Below are positions 37,574 through 48,732 of a DNA stretch of 64,000 nucleotides, piece after piece; positions within the stretch are counted from its first letter, which is position 1, and each line of letters begins with the position of its first letter. The DNA is taken from positions 21,274 to 85,273 of the forward strand of contig NZ_JBDKXB010000015.1 of assembly GCF_041197575.1 (NCBI RefSeq), written 5' to 3'. The notes under the pieces were generated by a model. The model searched no databases. It worked only from the letters and a program-made list of their open reading frames with translations, and had not been told where the DNA came from. The DNA comes from Thioalkalicoccus limnaeus. Its GTDB lineage: Bacteria > Pseudomonadota > Gammaproteobacteria > Chromatiales > Chromatiaceae. A program made the translations under genes and the position numbers.

Positions 37574-39037
37574 TCATGGGGATTCGGTCGCCGGTGCGGC
37601 CTGCGCCGCCCCACCGGCCGACGACGTCGGCTTGCGTCGCCTCCGGCGCCGTTTTTTCGCAGCCGTGGCCACCTCGACCCCCACCTCGGGTTCGCTGGTC
37701 GCGACCTGTTGCTCGGGGGGCGGCGTGTCCCGTTGCACCTCCGGCCGCCCCGGCTCGCCGCGGCGCGCACGCCCGTGCTTGGCCCCGGCGCGCCGCCCAG
37801 CGGGACGCTCCTGGCGTTCCAAGCGGTCATGGCGCGGAACGCGCACGCGACTGTTGGGTGCCACCTCGGCCAGCGACCCCGCATCCAGATGGATCATCGG
37901 GACCTTGGCACCGATGAAGGCCTCGATATCCGGCAGGCAGAAGGCATAGGTCTCACAGACGAAGCTGATCGCCTCGCCTGCGGCGCCGGCCCGGGCCGTG
38001 CGTCCGATGCGGTGGACATAGTCCTCGGCATCCTCGGGCAGATCGTAATTGATGACGTGCGTCACGTCCGGGATGTGCAATCCGCGGGCCGCGACATCGG
38101 TCGCCACCAGGATCGGCAACTCGCCCTCGGTGAAGTGGCGCAACAACCGCAACCGCTTCTTCTGCGGCACATCGCCGGACAGGATCGCTGCGCGCAGGCC
38201 GTTGCCTTCGAGATAGCCCCAGATCCGCTCGGTCTCGCGTTTGGTGTTGGCGAAGACGATGACTCGGGCGTTCTCGAGCCGCCGCAGGAGCCCGATCAGC
38301 AGTGGGATCTTTTCATCGTTGGCGACCATGAAACAGCTCTGCGTAACCCGCTCGGCAGTCACCTGATCCGGTTCGATCTGGACCGGCATCGGGTTGTTCA
38401 TGTGCTCGTAGGCCAGTTCCGTGACCCGATACGACAGCGTTGCCGAGAACAGCAGACCGAGGCGCTCTTCCGGCGGCGGCATCCGTCGCAGCAAGAACCG
38501 GATGTCCTTGATGAAGCCAAGATCGAACATCCGATCGGCCTCGTCGAGGATCACGACCTCGATCCGCCGGAGGCTGAACACCCTTTGTTTCAGGTAATCG
38601 ATCAAGCGTCCCGGGGTCCCGATCAGGATATCGAGGCCACGGGCCAGATCCTCGCGCTGCTGCTGGTAACCGGTTCCGCCGTACACCAGCCCGACGCGAA
38701 ACCCGGTGTACTTGGCTAACATCTGGGTATCGCGATGGATCTGGACCGCGAGTTCCCGCGTCGGGGCGAGGATCAGCACGCGCGGATAACAACCCTCGCC
38801 CGGGGGCTCGTTGCTGGTTGTCAGCAGGCGCTGCAGCGTCGCGACCAGAAAGGCCGCGGTCTTGCCAGTCCCGGTCTGGGCCTGGCCGGCGACGTCCCGA
38901 CCGGCCAGGGCCAGCGGCAGCGTCTCGGCCTGAATCGGGGTGCAATGGGTAAAACCGGCCTCATCTAGGGCCTTGAGGATACGAGGGTCGAGGTCGAACT
39001 GGTCGAAGCGGCTTTCTGTCAGGTGTGTTTCCGTCAT
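37574..39037 (-). CDS. rhlB: ATP-dependent RNA helicase, RhlB type
   Basis: The 487-aa DEAD-box helicase has Q-motif [13 protein letters not shown], Walker [13 protein letters not shown] ([12 protein letters not shown]), SAT and [10 protein letters not shown]-terminal tail of about 90 residues rich in Arg/Lys (KKRRRRRRK) probably binds RNA. It is divergent from trxA-rho, the same neighbourhood as in E. coli, where RhlB is the degradosome helicase. RhlE is the alternative, but synteny supports RhlB. Confidence 0.92.
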   Translation of the reverse strand: MTETHLTESRFDQFDLDPRILKALDEAGFTHCTPIQAETLPLALAGRDVAGQAQTGTGKTAAFLVATLQRLLTTSNEPPGEGCYPRVLILAPTRELAVQIHRDTQMLAKYTGFRVGLVYGGTGYQQQREDLARGLDILIGTPGRLIDYLKQRVFSLRRIEVVILDEADRMFDLGFIKDIRFLLRRMPPPEERLGLLFSATLSYRVTELAYEHMNNPMPVQIEPDQVTAERVTQSCFMVANDEKIPLLIGLLRRLENARVIVFANTKRETERIWGYLEGNGLRAAILSGDVPQKKRLRLLRHFTEGELPILVATDVAARGLHIPDVTHVINYDLPEDAEDYVHRIGRTARAGAAGEAISFVCETYAFCLPDIEAFIGAKVPMIHLDAGSLAEVAPNSRVRVPRHDRLERQERPAGRRAGAKHGRARRGEPGRPEVQRDTPPPEQQVATSEPEVGVEVATAAKKRRRRRRKPTSSAGGAAQAAPATESP

Positions 39038-39249
39038 CGAGTGGGATCTGCGGGCTGAGGATAGCGTCGGCCTGATGCCAGGCTTGCAAATTGTCGTCTC
39101 TTTAGCTCAAATAGCATCTTACCTAAGGGCCTACTCCAACGCCAATCCAGCCCGACCCGAGAATCGGTCACCGCGGCCAGCGCCGCGGCCTTCCTCGTCA
39201 TCGGATCCTCGCCGATACGCAAATTTCCAAGCAATGGGAGAGCAACGCA

Positions 39250-39576
39250 GTGAGTGACAGCATCGTCCACGTGACGGATGACTCTTTCGAACGAGACGTC
39301 CTGCAATCGCCCGAGCCGGTGCTCGTCGACTACTGGGCAGACTGGTGCGGGCCCTGCAAGATGATCGCCCCGGTCCTCGACGAGATCGCCAACGAGTACG
39401 CCGGTCGAATCCGCGTCGCCAAACTCAATATCGATGAGAATCCGAACACCCCGCCGCGTTACGGCATCCGGGGGATTCCGACACTGATGCTGTTCAAGGA
39501 TGGGGAGGTCGAGGCCACCAAGGTTGGGGCCGTCTCGAAATCCCAGCTCACCGCTTTCATCGATAGCAATCTCTGA
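39250..39576 (+). CDS. trxA: Thioredoxin 1
   Basis: The 108-aa protein has the active site [13 protein letters not shown] and the cis-Pro loop [11 protein letters not shown]. It reduces protein disulfides in the cytoplasm. It starts at GTG with a GGAGAG upstream and is followed 182 bases later by rho on the same strand. Confidence 0.97.
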   Translation: MSDSIVHVTDDSFERDVLQSPEPVLVDYWADWCGPCKMIAPVLDEIANEYAGRIRVAKLNIDENPNTPPRYGIRGIPTLMLFKDGEVEATKVGAVSKSQLTAFIDSNL

Positions 39577-39758
39577 TAGCGGGCGGCCGCGAGCCGGCCG
39601 ATTCGAAGAGCCCGCGCTGACTCTGTCTGTCGGGGTGTCATCGGCACCCCATACCTGGCGGAAAGCCTGTTCCCTGGTCCCGCCGCTCAACCCCTTCCTA
39701 CGCACGGCAACGCGCGGCGCCGCTGACAACCCTCACCCCGATCCTCTGTTTAGCTGAG

Positions 39759-41015
39759 ATGAACCTAACCGAACTGAAGAAAACCCCTGTTCCCGACCTC
39801 GTTGAATTGGCCCAGACGATGGAGATCGAGGGTGTGGGCCGGTCCCGCAAGCAGGATCTGATCTTCGCGATCCTCAAGGCGCAAGCCAAGCGGGGCGAGG
39901 ACATCTACGGCGATGGCGTGCTGGAGATCCTGCAGGACGGTTTCGGGTTCCTGCGCTCGGCCGATGCCTCGTACCTAGCCGGACCCGACGACATCTACGT
40001 CTCGCCGAGCCAGATCCGCCGCTTCGCCTTGCGCACCGGAGACACCATCTCGGGCAAGATTCGGCCACCGAAGGACGGCGAGCGCTACTTCGCGCTACTG
40101 AAGGTCGGCGACATCAATTACGACCGGCCCGAGAATGCCAAGACCAAGATCCTGTTCGAGAACTTCACGCCGCTGTTTCCACAGAAGCGGCTCAAGCTCG
40201 AGCTCGGCAACGGGAGCACAGAGGACATCACGGCCCGCACGATCGATCTGGTCGCGCCGATCGGCATGGGCCAGCGCGGGCTGATCGTGTCCCCGCCGAA
40301 GGCCGGCAAGACGATGATCCTGCAAAACATCGCCCAATCGATCGGCCACAACTACCCGGACTGCTATCTGATCGTGCTGCTGATCGACGAGCGACCCGAG
40401 GAGGTCACCGAGATGGCCCGCTCGGTGCGTGGCGAAGTCATTTCGTCGACCTTCGACGAACCGGCGACACGCCACGTACAGGTCGCCGAGATGGTCATCG
40501 AAAAGGCCAAGCGGCTCGTCGAACACAAGCGCGACGTCGTGATCCTGCTCGATTCGATCACGCGGCTCGCCCGCGCCTACAACACGGTCGTGCCCTCGTC
40601 GGGCAAGGTCCTGACCGGCGGCGTCGACGCCAACGCGCTGCAACGGCCGAAACGCTTCTTCGGCGCTGCGCGCAACGTCGAGGAAGGCGGGTCCCTGACG
40701 ATCCTCGCAACAGCCCTGGTTGACACCGGCTCACGGATGGACGACGTGATCTACGAGGAATTCAAGGGCACCGGCAACATGGAACTGCACCTCGACCGGC
40801 GCATCGCCGAGAAACGCATCTTCCCGGCGATCAACATCAACCGCTCGGGGACGCGCCGCGAGGAACTGCTGATGCACCCCGACGAGCTGCAGAAGATGTG
40901 GATCCTGCGCCGGATCCTGCACCCGATGGACGAGCTGGCGGCGATGGAATTTCTCCACGACAAGCTCAAGGCGACCAAGACCAACGGGGAGTTCTTCGAC
41001 TCGATGCGTGGCTAG
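39759..41015 (+). CDS. rho: Transcription termination factor Rho
   Basis: The 418-aa hexameric RNA helicase has the N-terminal Rho domain ([19 protein letters not shown]), RNA-binding OB fold ([30 protein letters not shown]), Walker [11 protein letters not shown] and [13 protein letters not shown]. Length and motifs are canonical. The ribosome site before the ATG is weak. Confidence 0.98.
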   Translation: MNLTELKKTPVPDLVELAQTMEIEGVGRSRKQDLIFAILKAQAKRGEDIYGDGVLEILQDGFGFLRSADASYLAGPDDIYVSPSQIRRFALRTGDTISGKIRPPKDGERYFALLKVGDINYDRPENAKTKILFENFTPLFPQKRLKLELGNGSTEDITARTIDLVAPIGMGQRGLIVSPPKAGKTMILQNIAQSIGHNYPDCYLIVLLIDERPEEVTEMARSVRGEVISSTFDEPATRHVQVAEMVIEKAKRLVEHKRDVVILLDSITRLARAYNTVVPSSGKVLTGGVDANALQRPKRFFGAARNVEEGGSLTILATALVDTGSRMDDVIYEEFKGTGNMELHLDRRIAEKRIFPAININRSGTRREELLMHPDELQKMWILRRILHPMDELAAMEFLHDKLKATKTNGEFFDSMRG

Positions 41016-41104
41016 GCGAGCCACGCGAGCCATTCAGCGGGCACCGGCCAACGCCGCGACGGAACGCCGCCGGAGCCGGCGACCGGCCCCAGCTTTGCTG
41101 TCCG

Positions 41105-42790
41105 CTATCCGCGCGGCTCGCTCTGCGCCTTGCCCCAGCTATCGCGCAGGCCCACGGTCCGATTGAAACAGAGCCGTCCGGCGCGGGAATCCTGGTCGAC
41201 GACGAAGTAACCCTCGCGCTCGAACTGAAAGCCTTGGCCAGGCTGCGCGTCGGCCAGGGCCGGTTCGACTAGCGCATCAAGAACCCGGACCAGGGACGCC
41301 GGGTTGAGATCGTCGCGAAAATCCGTCTCGCCGCTGCCCGGCTCCGGCACGCGGAATAGGCGATCGTACAACCGCACCTCGGCCGGCACGGCCGTGGCCG
41401 CCGGAACCCACTGAATCACGCCCTTGACCTTGCGCCCGGCCGGGTTGGCCCCGAGTGTCGCCGGATCGTAGCTCGCATGCAGCTCGACCACCTGACCGGA
41501 GGCGTCCTTGATGACCTGGTCGCAACGGATCACATAGGCCTGGCGCAGACGCACCTCGCCGCCGGGTACCAGACGCTTGAACCCCTTCGGCGGATCTTCG
41601 GCGAAGTCCTCGCGGTCGATGTAGAGTTCCCGGCCGAAGGGGACCGTCCGCTGCCCCATCGACGCCTCCTTCGGGTGATTGGGCGCCGTGAGCATCTCAC
41701 TGCCATCCGCCGGGTAATTCTCGATCACGACCTTCACCGGCCGCAGGACCGCCATGCGCCGCGGGGCGGTGGCGTCGAGGTCCTCGCGGATCGCGCTCTC
41801 GAGCATCGCCATCTCGACCAGATTGTCGGCACGGGTCACGCCGATGCGTTCGCAGAAGGTGCGGATCGCGGCCGGCGTGTAGCCACGCCGCCGCAGCCCG
41901 GCGATCGTCGGCAACCGCGGATCGTCCCACCCGGCGACATGCCCTTCGTCGACCAGCAGGGTCAAGCGGCGCTTGCTCATAACCGTGTACTCGAGGTTCA
42001 GACGACTGAATTCGATCTGACGCGGCCGGCTGGGCACCGAGACGTTCGCGACACACCAGTCGTAGAGCGGGCGGTGATCCTCGAATTCCAGCGTGCACAG
42101 CGAATGCGTGATCCCCTCGAGCGCATCCGAGAGCGGGTGCGTGTAGTCGTAGGTCGGGTACAGGCACCACTCGCGCCCGGTCTGGTGGTGGATGACGCCG
42201 TGGCGAATCCGGTACAGCACCGGATCGCGCAGGTTGATGTTCGGCGAGGCCATATCGATGCGCGCGCGCAGGGTCCGGGTGCCGTCCGGGAATTCGCCGG
42301 CGCGCATCCGCCGGAACAGGTCGAGGTTTTCGGCAACCGGCCGATCACGGGAGGGGCTGTCGCGGCCCGGAACCGTCAAGGTGCCACGGTACTCGCGGAT
42401 CTGATCCGCGGTCAGGTCGCAGACATAGGCCAGACCCTTCTCGATCAGCTCGACCGCGAACCCATAGAGCTGCTCGAAATAGTCCGACGCGAAGTAGAGT
42501 CGGTCGCCCCAATCGTAGCCGAGCCAGCGGACGTCCTGCTGGATGGCGTCGACGAACTCACGGTTCTCCTTGTGCGGATTGGTGTCATCGAAGCGCAGGT
42601 TGCAGGTGCCCGGGAAGTCTTCGGCGAGCCCGAAATTCAGCACGATCGATTTAGCGTGCCCGATATGCAGATAACCATTCGGCTCGGGCGGAAAACGGGT
42701 CGCGATCCGCGCATGACGGCCGGTCGCGAGATCCTCGGCGATGATCTGGCGAATGAAGTTGGTCCTGGCGGGAACGGCTTGTTTGGACAT
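41105..42790 (-). CDS. glnS: Glutaminyl-tRNA synthetase
   Basis: The 561-aa class I synthetase has [16 protein letters not shown] (HIGH motif) and the KMSKS counterpart VMSKRRL, together with [16 protein letters not shown]. The C-terminal anticodon-binding beta-barrels are complete. It charges tRNA-Gln directly. Confidence 0.97.
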   Translation of the reverse strand: MSKQAVPARTNFIRQIIAEDLATGRHARIATRFPPEPNGYLHIGHAKSIVLNFGLAEDFPGTCNLRFDDTNPHKENREFVDAIQQDVRWLGYDWGDRLYFASDYFEQLYGFAVELIEKGLAYVCDLTADQIREYRGTLTVPGRDSPSRDRPVAENLDLFRRMRAGEFPDGTRTLRARIDMASPNINLRDPVLYRIRHGVIHHQTGREWCLYPTYDYTHPLSDALEGITHSLCTLEFEDHRPLYDWCVANVSVPSRPRQIEFSRLNLEYTVMSKRRLTLLVDEGHVAGWDDPRLPTIAGLRRRGYTPAAIRTFCERIGVTRADNLVEMAMLESAIREDLDATAPRRMAVLRPVKVVIENYPADGSEMLTAPNHPKEASMGQRTVPFGRELYIDREDFAEDPPKGFKRLVPGGEVRLRQAYVIRCDQVIKDASGQVVELHASYDPATLGANPAGRKVKGVIQWVPAATAVPAEVRLYDRLFRVPEPGSGETDFRDDLNPASLVRVLDALVEPALADAQPGQGFQFEREGYFVVDQDSRAGRLCFNRTVGLRDSWGKAQSEPRG

Positions 42791-42954
42791 GGCGAAAGCG
42801 GCTCGTCGGTGACGGAATCAGGATGTGTAAATTGTAGCGGGATGGTCGCGCGTCCGGCGACGGTCGCCGCGATAGCGCCGAAGCCGGTGCGCTCCCGATC
42901 GGACACATCGCGGAACCGGCGCGCCGCTCGTGGCCGAACGGGGTGCGGCGCGCG

Positions 42955-44370
42955 TCAATCCTGCGCCGTGCGCCGATCGATGTAATCCAGGGCCTTGTCG
43001 ATGCGGCGCAGTGTCGCGTCCTTGCCAACCAAGTGCAAGGTGATGTCGATGCCCGGCGAAGCGGCCCGTCCGACCACGGCGACTCGCAGCGGCTGTGCGA
43101 CCTTGCCCAGGTTGACGCCGAGCTCGCTGGCGACACCTTCGCAGACCCGCCCGAGCGCCTCGGGCGTCCAATCCTCGTAGGCCATCAGCTCGAAAGCGGT
43201 GCGCAGGCGCGCGAGGCCCTCGCGGGCCACCGGCCGCAGGTGCTTCTTCGCCGCGCCTTCGTCGTAGACGTCGAAGTCGCGATAGAAAAAGGTACTGATC
43301 TCGGCCAATTCGACCAGGGTCTTGGCCCGCGCCGCCTGCGCCTCGACGACGGTGGCCAGATCTGGTCCCGTGGACGGGTCGATGCCGAGCCGACCGATCT
43401 GAGGACTCAGCAGTTGCGCGATCCGTTTGGGATCGCCGTGCTGAATGTAATGCTGGTTGAGCCAGGCGAGCTTTTCGGTATTGAAGCTCGATGCGGCCTT
43501 GTTGACCTCGCCGATGTCGAACAGCTCGATCATCTCTTGGATCGAGAAGATCTCCTGATCGCCATGAGACCAGCCGAGCCTGACCAGGTAGTTCAGCAGG
43601 GCCTCGGGCAGGAAACCGGCCTCGCGGAACGCGATGACGCTGACCGCCCCATGGCGTTTGGACAGACGCGCGCCGTCGTCGCCGAGGATCATCGGAACGT
43701 GGGCGTAGCTCGGCGGCTCGTGGCCGAGGGCGCGCAGGATATTGATCTGGCGGGGCGTGTTGTTCAGGTGATCGTCCCCGCGAATGACATGGGTGATCCC
43801 CATATCGAGATCGTCGACGACAACCGACAGATTGTAGGTCGGCGCCCCATCCGAGCGGCGGATGATCAGGTCATCGAGCTCGGCATTGCTGAAGGCGATG
43901 CGACCGCGGATCAGGTCGTTGACGACGACGACACCGTCCGTCGGGTTGCGGAAGCGCACGACATGGGGTTGATCCGGCCCGACCTCCTTGGGACGACAAT
44001 GCCCGTCATAGCGCGGCTTCAGCCGTTGCGCCATCTGGCGCTCGCGCAGATCCTCGAGCCGCTCCTTCGGGCAGTCGCAGCGATAGGCCAGTCCCTTGGC
44101 CAACAGCTCGTCGATGACGGCGTTGTAGCGCTCGAAGCGCTCGGTCTGGAATAACGGGCCCTCGTCGTAATCCAGGCCGAGCCACGTCATGCCTTCGAGG
44201 ATCGCGTTAACGGACTCGGCCGTCGAGCGCTCGAGATCCGTGTCCTCGACACGCAACACGAAGCGTCCGCCGTGCTTGCGCGCGTAGAGATAGTTGAAGA
44301 GGGCGGTGCGGGCACCACCGACGTGCAGGTAGCCGGTCGGCGACGGAGCGAAACGGGTGCGAACGGTCAT
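42955..44370 (-). CDS. gltX: Glutamyl-tRNA synthetase
   Basis: The 471-aa class I enzyme has [25 protein letters not shown] (HVGG for HIGH), the zinc-type region [15 protein letters not shown], and KMSKS as [10 protein letters not shown]. It lies upstream of glnS on the same strand with a 164-base gap. The window also holds tRNA-Glu at 47.8 kb. Confidence 0.97.
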   Translation of the reverse strand: MTVRTRFAPSPTGYLHVGGARTALFNYLYARKHGGRFVLRVEDTDLERSTAESVNAILEGMTWLGLDYDEGPLFQTERFERYNAVIDELLAKGLAYRCDCPKERLEDLRERQMAQRLKPRYDGHCRPKEVGPDQPHVVRFRNPTDGVVVVNDLIRGRIAFSNAELDDLIIRRSDGAPTYNLSVVVDDLDMGITHVIRGDDHLNNTPRQINILRALGHEPPSYAHVPMILGDDGARLSKRHGAVSVIAFREAGFLPEALLNYLVRLGWSHGDQEIFSIQEMIELFDIGEVNKAASSFNTEKLAWLNQHYIQHGDPKRIAQLLSPQIGRLGIDPSTGPDLATVVEAQAARAKTLVELAEISTFFYRDFDVYDEGAAKKHLRPVAREGLARLRTAFELMAYEDWTPEALGRVCEGVASELGVNLGKVAQPLRVAVVGRAASPGIDITLHLVGKDATLRRIDKALDYIDRRTAQD

Positions 44371-44664
44371 GCGGGATCCTTAAGAATCAACTCAGAGGTT
44401 GTAAAAATTCCCGGCCATCGCGAGGGCGCTCCCAGGCGTGGCCAGCCAGGCGCGGGGTGCACGAAGTCGGGGAACACACAGGGGGCATGTGACCCGAATT
44501 CGGGCGCCGCCGCCACACCTCTAGGCACGTCTGACGGCATCCGCAAGTAGGTCGGGGACTATTCACAACCTCTCAGTGTGTCGATGGCCAAGCGGCCATT
44601 GTCGCTTCCCGGAGGAACGAATGCCAAACCCTGGCTCGGTCGTGCATCGCCGGGCCAAAGCGGA
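44371..44664. other. Intergenic region upstream of gltX with a short inverted repeat
   Basis: No gene is seen between gltX and rluB. A 9-base inverted repeat AGAGGTTGT (44394-44402) / ACAACCTCT (44565-44573) brackets about 160 bases. It may be chance or the trace of a small element; no transposase is present. Confidence 0.3.
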
Positions 44665-45618
44665 TCAGTCGGGCCCCGATCGTCGCCGGGCGGTGCGCCC
44701 AGTTCGCAGCGGCGCTGGTCCGCTCGCGGCTCGCGTCGGGGGCGTTCGGGGTCGCGCGGCCGCGGCGCGATCGAACACCCGCGGCCGTCCCGAACGCGAT
44801 TGGCGCACCGGTTCGATCGGTTCCAATCCGGCCAAGGTCATGAGCCCGGCGATCTCGTCGCCGTCGAGCTCGCGCCAATGGCCGGTGAACAGGCGTGGGC
44901 CAAGCTCGATCGGACCGTAACGCACGCGGATCAGTCGGCTAACCTGGCAACCTGCCGCTTCCCACAGACGCCGCACCTCGCGATGACGCCCCTCGCGCAG
45001 CACCACATGGAACCATTGGTTCGCACCGCGTCCGCCTGCCTCGGCGATCCCGTCGAACCGCGCTGGGCCATCGTCGAGCTGGACCCCTTCGATGAGGCGG
45101 CTCAGGGCCTCCGGCGGGACCGCGCCGAGGATTCGCACCGCGTACTCGCGTTCGATCTGGTGCGACGGATGCATCAGCCGATTGGCCAGTTCCCCGTCGG
45201 TCGTGAAGAGGATCAGCCCCGAGGTGTTCAGATCGAGCCGGCCGACCGCGATCCATCGCCCTTGATGGGGCCGCGGCAGCCGGCGAAAGACGGTCGGCCG
45301 CCCTTCCGGGTCGTAGCGCGTGACCAACTCACCCTCGGGCTTGTTGTAGGCGATCACCTGCGGTCGTTGGGCGACCGGATCACGGCGGTGCCCAGCGGTC
45401 AGGTCGCGGCCATCGACACGGATTCGGTCGGCTGAGGTCACCCGATCGCCGAGCTTCGCCAGGTGCCCGTTCACCCGCACTCGGCCGGCCGTGATCCAGC
45501 CTTCGATCGTTCGGCGCGAGCCCAACCCGAGATCGGCCAGAACCTTCTGAAGACGCACTCCAGGCTCCGACGCCGCCAGCGGCGTCGGTTTGGGGGGTGG
45601 CACACGCCGCCCTTTCAT
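44665..45618 (-). CDS. rluB: 23S rRNA pseudouridine synthase RluB type
   Basis: The 317-aa protein has an N-terminal S4 RNA-binding domain (VRLQKVLADLGLGSRRTIEGWI) and an RsuA-type catalytic domain with VGRLDLNTSGLILFTTDG, whose Asp is the nucleophile. Relatives modify U2605 of 23S rRNA. The last 50 residues form a basic, Arg-rich tail. RluE/RsuA are less likely because of the tail and LQKVLA start. Confidence 0.88.
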   Translation of the reverse strand: MKGRRVPPPKPTPLAASEPGVRLQKVLADLGLGSRRTIEGWITAGRVRVNGHLAKLGDRVTSADRIRVDGRDLTAGHRRDPVAQRPQVIAYNKPEGELVTRYDPEGRPTVFRRLPRPHQGRWIAVGRLDLNTSGLILFTTDGELANRLMHPSHQIEREYAVRILGAVPPEALSRLIEGVQLDDGPARFDGIAEAGGRGANQWFHVVLREGRHREVRRLWEAAGCQVSRLIRVRYGPIELGPRLFTGHWRELDGDEIAGLMTLAGLEPIEPVRQSRSGRPRVFDRAAAARPRTPPTRAASGPAPLRTGRTARRRSGPD

Positions 45619-45868
45619 CGCCCCCTCCGCGACCGGGCGCCGAGCACGGGCACGCCCTGCCCCCTAGCAGCAATTCCAAACCAGGCTACCAGCCGATCGA
45701 TCATCACAGGTTACCGAAATTCATCAGACCCGAACCACGGCGGTCGGGGCATCTGATGACGAGCATAGCCCCGCCGCCGCGGTCCGTCCATCATCGACCG
45801 CCCGAGCCGTGGTCCGGATGCGGTAAAGTTGCGCGAATCGGACACCCAGATCGAGCGAGGCGACCCGG

Positions 45869-46558
45869 ATGGATGACTTTTCGATTGGCTTGGCGCTGTT
45901 CAATTTCCTGCCGATCCTGTTCTGGGCGGCCGCCTTCGTAGCACTGGCCCACCTGGTCGGCCTGGGTGCCCCCGGTCACATCTGGCTGGTCTGGGTCGGC
46001 GGTGGTCTGGTCGTGCTCGGCGGCCTCACCAAGGCGACCTGGAAGCTGATCGTCGCAGTCTCGGGGCCAGATCTCGTCTGGCTGTCGAACGCGCTCTTCC
46101 CGCTGCTCGGAGCCGGCTTCGTGTTGCTCGCGGCCGGCGTCTGGGGCGGCCTGCGAGGACTCGCGGGGCGGATGCCTGGCCCCTCTCTGTGGTTGGCGCC
46201 GACGGTTTTGATCATCGCCGCCCTCGCCGCGGCCGCCTGGCGAACCTGGGGGCTCGAGATCACACGGGGCTGGTTCCTGCCGCTGATGATGCTGACGAGC
46301 CTCGGCAACCTGGGCCTCAGCCTATTGCTGATCGCGACGACGCTGCGGCGCCGTCTATGGCTGGCCGCGACGCTGTTCATCGCGAACGTCGCGATGATCT
46401 TCGCGCTGCAACCGATTGCAGTGATGGAGCCCAAGACGGTCGCGGTGCATTGGCTCGAACAATCGTTGACCGCCTTGGGGACGGCCGGCTTCGCGCTGGC
46501 GGCTTGGCTGTTGTACCGCGCTGCGCGCGGTTCAGGGACCGCGACGCGCGATGCCTGA
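45869..46558 (+). CDS. Membrane protein of unknown function, about seven helices
   Basis: The 229-aa protein consists almost only of hydrophobic helices separated by short loops (LFNFLPILFWAAAFVALAHLV, VWVGGGLVVLGGLT, LLGAGFVLLAAGVWGGL, WLAPTVLIIAALAAAAW, MLTSLGNLGLSLLLIA and more). No catalytic or family motif is recognised. A GAGG lies about nine bases before the ATG. It converges with htpX. Confidence 0.7.
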   Translation: MDDFSIGLALFNFLPILFWAAAFVALAHLVGLGAPGHIWLVWVGGGLVVLGGLTKATWKLIVAVSGPDLVWLSNALFPLLGAGFVLLAAGVWGGLRGLAGRMPGPSLWLAPTVLIIAALAAAAWRTWGLEITRGWFLPLMMLTSLGNLGLSLLLIATTLRRRLWLAATLFIANVAMIFALQPIAVMEPKTVAVHWLEQSLTALGTAGFALAAWLLYRAARGSGTATRDA

Positions 46559-46575
46559 CCGGGCCAAACGCAGCC

Positions 46576-47466
46576 TCAGCGGCCGGCCTGCTCCAACGCC
46601 GCAATCCGCTGCTCGAGCGGCGGGTGACTCATGAATAGGGCCTTCAGGCCATTGCCGATCCCACCCGAGATCCCGAACGCGGCGAACTCGCCGGCTGGCA
46701 GATCACGCGGTTCATGCTGGCGCTGCAAGGCCCGCAGCGCGGCGATCATCTTCTGGCGCGAGGCCAGCTCGGCACCACCGGCATCGGCTCGGAACTCGCG
46801 ATAGCGTGAGAACCACATCACGATCATGGTCGCGAGAATCGATAGCAACACCTGCGCGACGATCGACACAATGAAATAGGCCGGCCCGTGCCCCTGCTCC
46901 GTCTTGAACACGATGCGATCGACCAGGTGGCCGATGACGGTCGCCAGGAACACGACGAAGGTGTTGACGACACCCTGAATCAGCGTCAAGGTGACCATAT
47001 CGCCGTTCGCAACATGACTGACCTCGTGCCCGAGGACCGCCTCGATCTCGTCTTGCGACATCTGACGAACCAGTCCGGTACTGACCGCGACCAGCGCATC
47101 GTTGCGGTTCCAGCCGGTGGCGAAGGCGTTCGGGTCGGGCGAATCGAAGACCCCGACCTCGGGCATCTGGATGCCGGCATCGCGCGCCTGGCGAGCGACC
47201 GTATCCATCATCCAGCGCTCGAACTGGGTCGTCGGCTGGCTGATGATCTGCACCCCCATCGAGCGCTTGGCCATCGTCTTGGACAGAAACAGCGAGATCA
47301 GCGCCCCGGAAAAACCCACGAGCGCGGCGAAGATAAGCACGGCGGTCAGGTTCAAATCGACGCCGCTATCCTGCAGGAGGCCCTCGAACCCGAACAACCG
47401 AAAGATAATGGTAATGACCAACAAGACGGCGAAGTTGGTCGCCACGAACAACAAAATGCGTTTCAT
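46576..47466 (-). CDS. htpX: Membrane-bound protease HtpX
   Basis: The 296-aa zinc metalloprotease has an N-terminal pair of helices (MKRILLFVATNFAVLLVITIIF and the next), the HExxH site LGHEVSHVANGDMV, two further helices, and FRADAGGAELASRQKM with the third zinc ligand. It degrades misfolded inner-membrane proteins. A GGAG eight bases upstream fixes the start at 47466. Confidence 0.96.
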   Translation of the reverse strand: MKRILLFVATNFAVLLVITIIFRLFGFEGLLQDSGVDLNLTAVLIFAALVGFSGALISLFLSKTMAKRSMGVQIISQPTTQFERWMMDTVARQARDAGIQMPEVGVFDSPDPNAFATGWNRNDALVAVSTGLVRQMSQDEIEAVLGHEVSHVANGDMVTLTLIQGVVNTFVVFLATVIGHLVDRIVFKTEQGHGPAYFIVSIVAQVLLSILATMIVMWFSRYREFRADAGGAELASRQKMIAALRALQRQHEPRDLPAGEFAAFGISGGIGNGLKALFMSHPPLEQRIAALEQAGR

Positions 47467-47642
47467 GGTGTGAACTCCGAAGAATCGGGGTATAGAGATC
47501 AGGCCGGTTCCAGCTCGCGCGGTGGCCGTGAACGGGATTTGGCCCGGCGTGAATATCGACGAGGATAGTGTGGGCATTGTAGCGAAAAAAAAGACTGGAC
47601 AAGCGTCTTTCGACCCTATATTCTTCCGGGTCTGATTTCGAC

Positions 47643-47718
47643 GGGGCCATAGCTCAGCTGGGAGAGCGCAACACTGGCAGTGTTGAGGTCGGCGGTTCGA
47701 TCCCGCCTGGCTCCACCA
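47643..47718 (+). tRNA. tRNA-Ala (anticodon GGC)
   Basis: The acceptor GGGGCCA pairs with TGGCTCC. The anticodon arm AACAC-TGGCAGT-GTGTT gives GGC, the T arm carries GGTTCGATCC, and CCA is encoded. The cloverleaf is complete at 76 bases. Confidence 0.96.
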
Positions 47719-47729
47719 AGGTCGAGTAC

Positions 47730-47754
47730 CCGGTCGCCTAGACCGGTTTTTTTT
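47730..47754 (+). terminator. Rho-independent terminator between tRNA-Ala and tRNA-Glu
   Basis: The stem CCGGTC (47730-47735) pairs with GACCGG (47741-47746) around a GCCTA loop and is followed by eight T residues. Confidence 0.75.
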
Positions 47755-47774
47755 GACGTCGCTCGACGGCCTCC

Positions 47775-47850
47775 GTCCCCATCGTCTAGAGGCCTAGGAC
47801 ACCGCCCTTTCACGGCGGCAACCGGGGTTCGAATCCCCGTGGGGACGCCA
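47775..47850 (+). tRNA. tRNA-Glu (anticodon UUC)
   Basis: The acceptor GTCCCCA pairs with TGGGGAC. The anticodon arm CCGCC-CTTTCAC-GGCGG gives UUC, the T arm is CGGGG-TTCGAAT-CCCCG, and CCA is encoded. Confidence 0.97.
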
Positions 47851-48347
47851 TCTTCGCTTCGGCATCGAACAGGTGTGGGCGCACGGAGCGCTCCGTCGCC
47901 AGGCGGCTATCCTGTGACCCGCCCAGACCGGCTCGGACCCACAAGCTGCAGGAGCACCCGCCCTGCCCCGCCAGCGACAGCCTTTTCCGCACCATCTTAC
48001 CGCAAACCGTCATCGCCATAGGTCGTCGCATCCCGACCTGACGCATGCGCCCCCCGGCGTCGCGCGTATCGGTGATCAGGCTATCCCTCCGATTTCCGGG
48101 ATCACCGGGTTCGGCAGCGCTCCAGGTCGAGCTCTCCACCGGGCAGAGCGGCCAAATTCATCCGCTCGGCGCGACTCTTCGACCGATTCCTCACCGCCAC
48201 TGCGGCCGACAGCGAATCCCGAGCCGAGGACACGCTCTTGACCAAGCGGCTTTCTCGGCTATAGTTGCTTATCAGCAGAAAATCTTGATGCGCGCATAAA
48301 GGAAATTTATCAATAGGCGATAAACGACGACCTGGAGGCAATGGACG
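47851..48347. other. Intergenic region before the DsrC-like gene
   Basis: Nearly 500 bases have no credible gene. The last 70 bases (around 48265-48330) are AT-rich and likely carry the promoter of the DsrC-like/oleate hydratase pair. Confidence 0.4.
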
Positions 48348-48683
48348 ATGATCACACCAAGCCTTGGCACTGAGAGCCCTCCCCGCCAGTTACCACTCGA
48401 TGCCGACGGTTTCGTCGTCGATCCGCAACTGTGGAGCCCCGGCATGTCGCGAGCCATCGCGCGGCGGGACAACTTGCGTCTTACTCCGGAGCACTGGCAG
48501 ATCATCTATTCCTTGCGCGAACACCACTTGGCCTCCGGTTCCATCCCCCCCGTTTCCCACATCTGCCGAGGCCAGGGCCTCGACCGGCACGCCGTGCGCC
48601 GTCTTTTCGGTTCATGCCGAGAAGCCTGGCGCGTGGCGGGATTGCCCAATCCTGGTACAGAGGTGCTGACCTACATGAACTGA
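48348..48683 (+). CDS. DsrC/TusE-like protein without the redox cysteines (RspA type)
   Basis: The 111-aa protein has the DsrC fold pattern: LDADGFVVDPQLWSPGMSRAIARRD, LRLTPEHWQIIYSLREHH and the C-terminal EAWRVAGLPNPGTEV. In DsrC the C-terminal arm has two cysteines that carry sulfur; here the matching positions are W94 and E105, so it cannot work as a sulfur carrier. Such proteins have been called RspA, with a proposed regulatory role. Cysteines 73 and 90 are elsewhere. It lies 49 bases ahead of the oleate hydratase gene on the same strand. Confidence 0.82.
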   Translation: MITPSLGTESPPRQLPLDADGFVVDPQLWSPGMSRAIARRDNLRLTPEHWQIIYSLREHHLASGSIPPVSHICRGQGLDRHAVRRLFGSCREAWRVAGLPNPGTEVLTYMN

Positions 48684-48732
48684 GGTCATTCGATTCCCCA
48701 CCCGCGATCCGCCGAGGGGAAAAGATAGACCC

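Noticed and set aside
41477..44154. Long plus-strand frames over glnS and gltX
   Set aside because: Both are shadows of essential synthetase genes.
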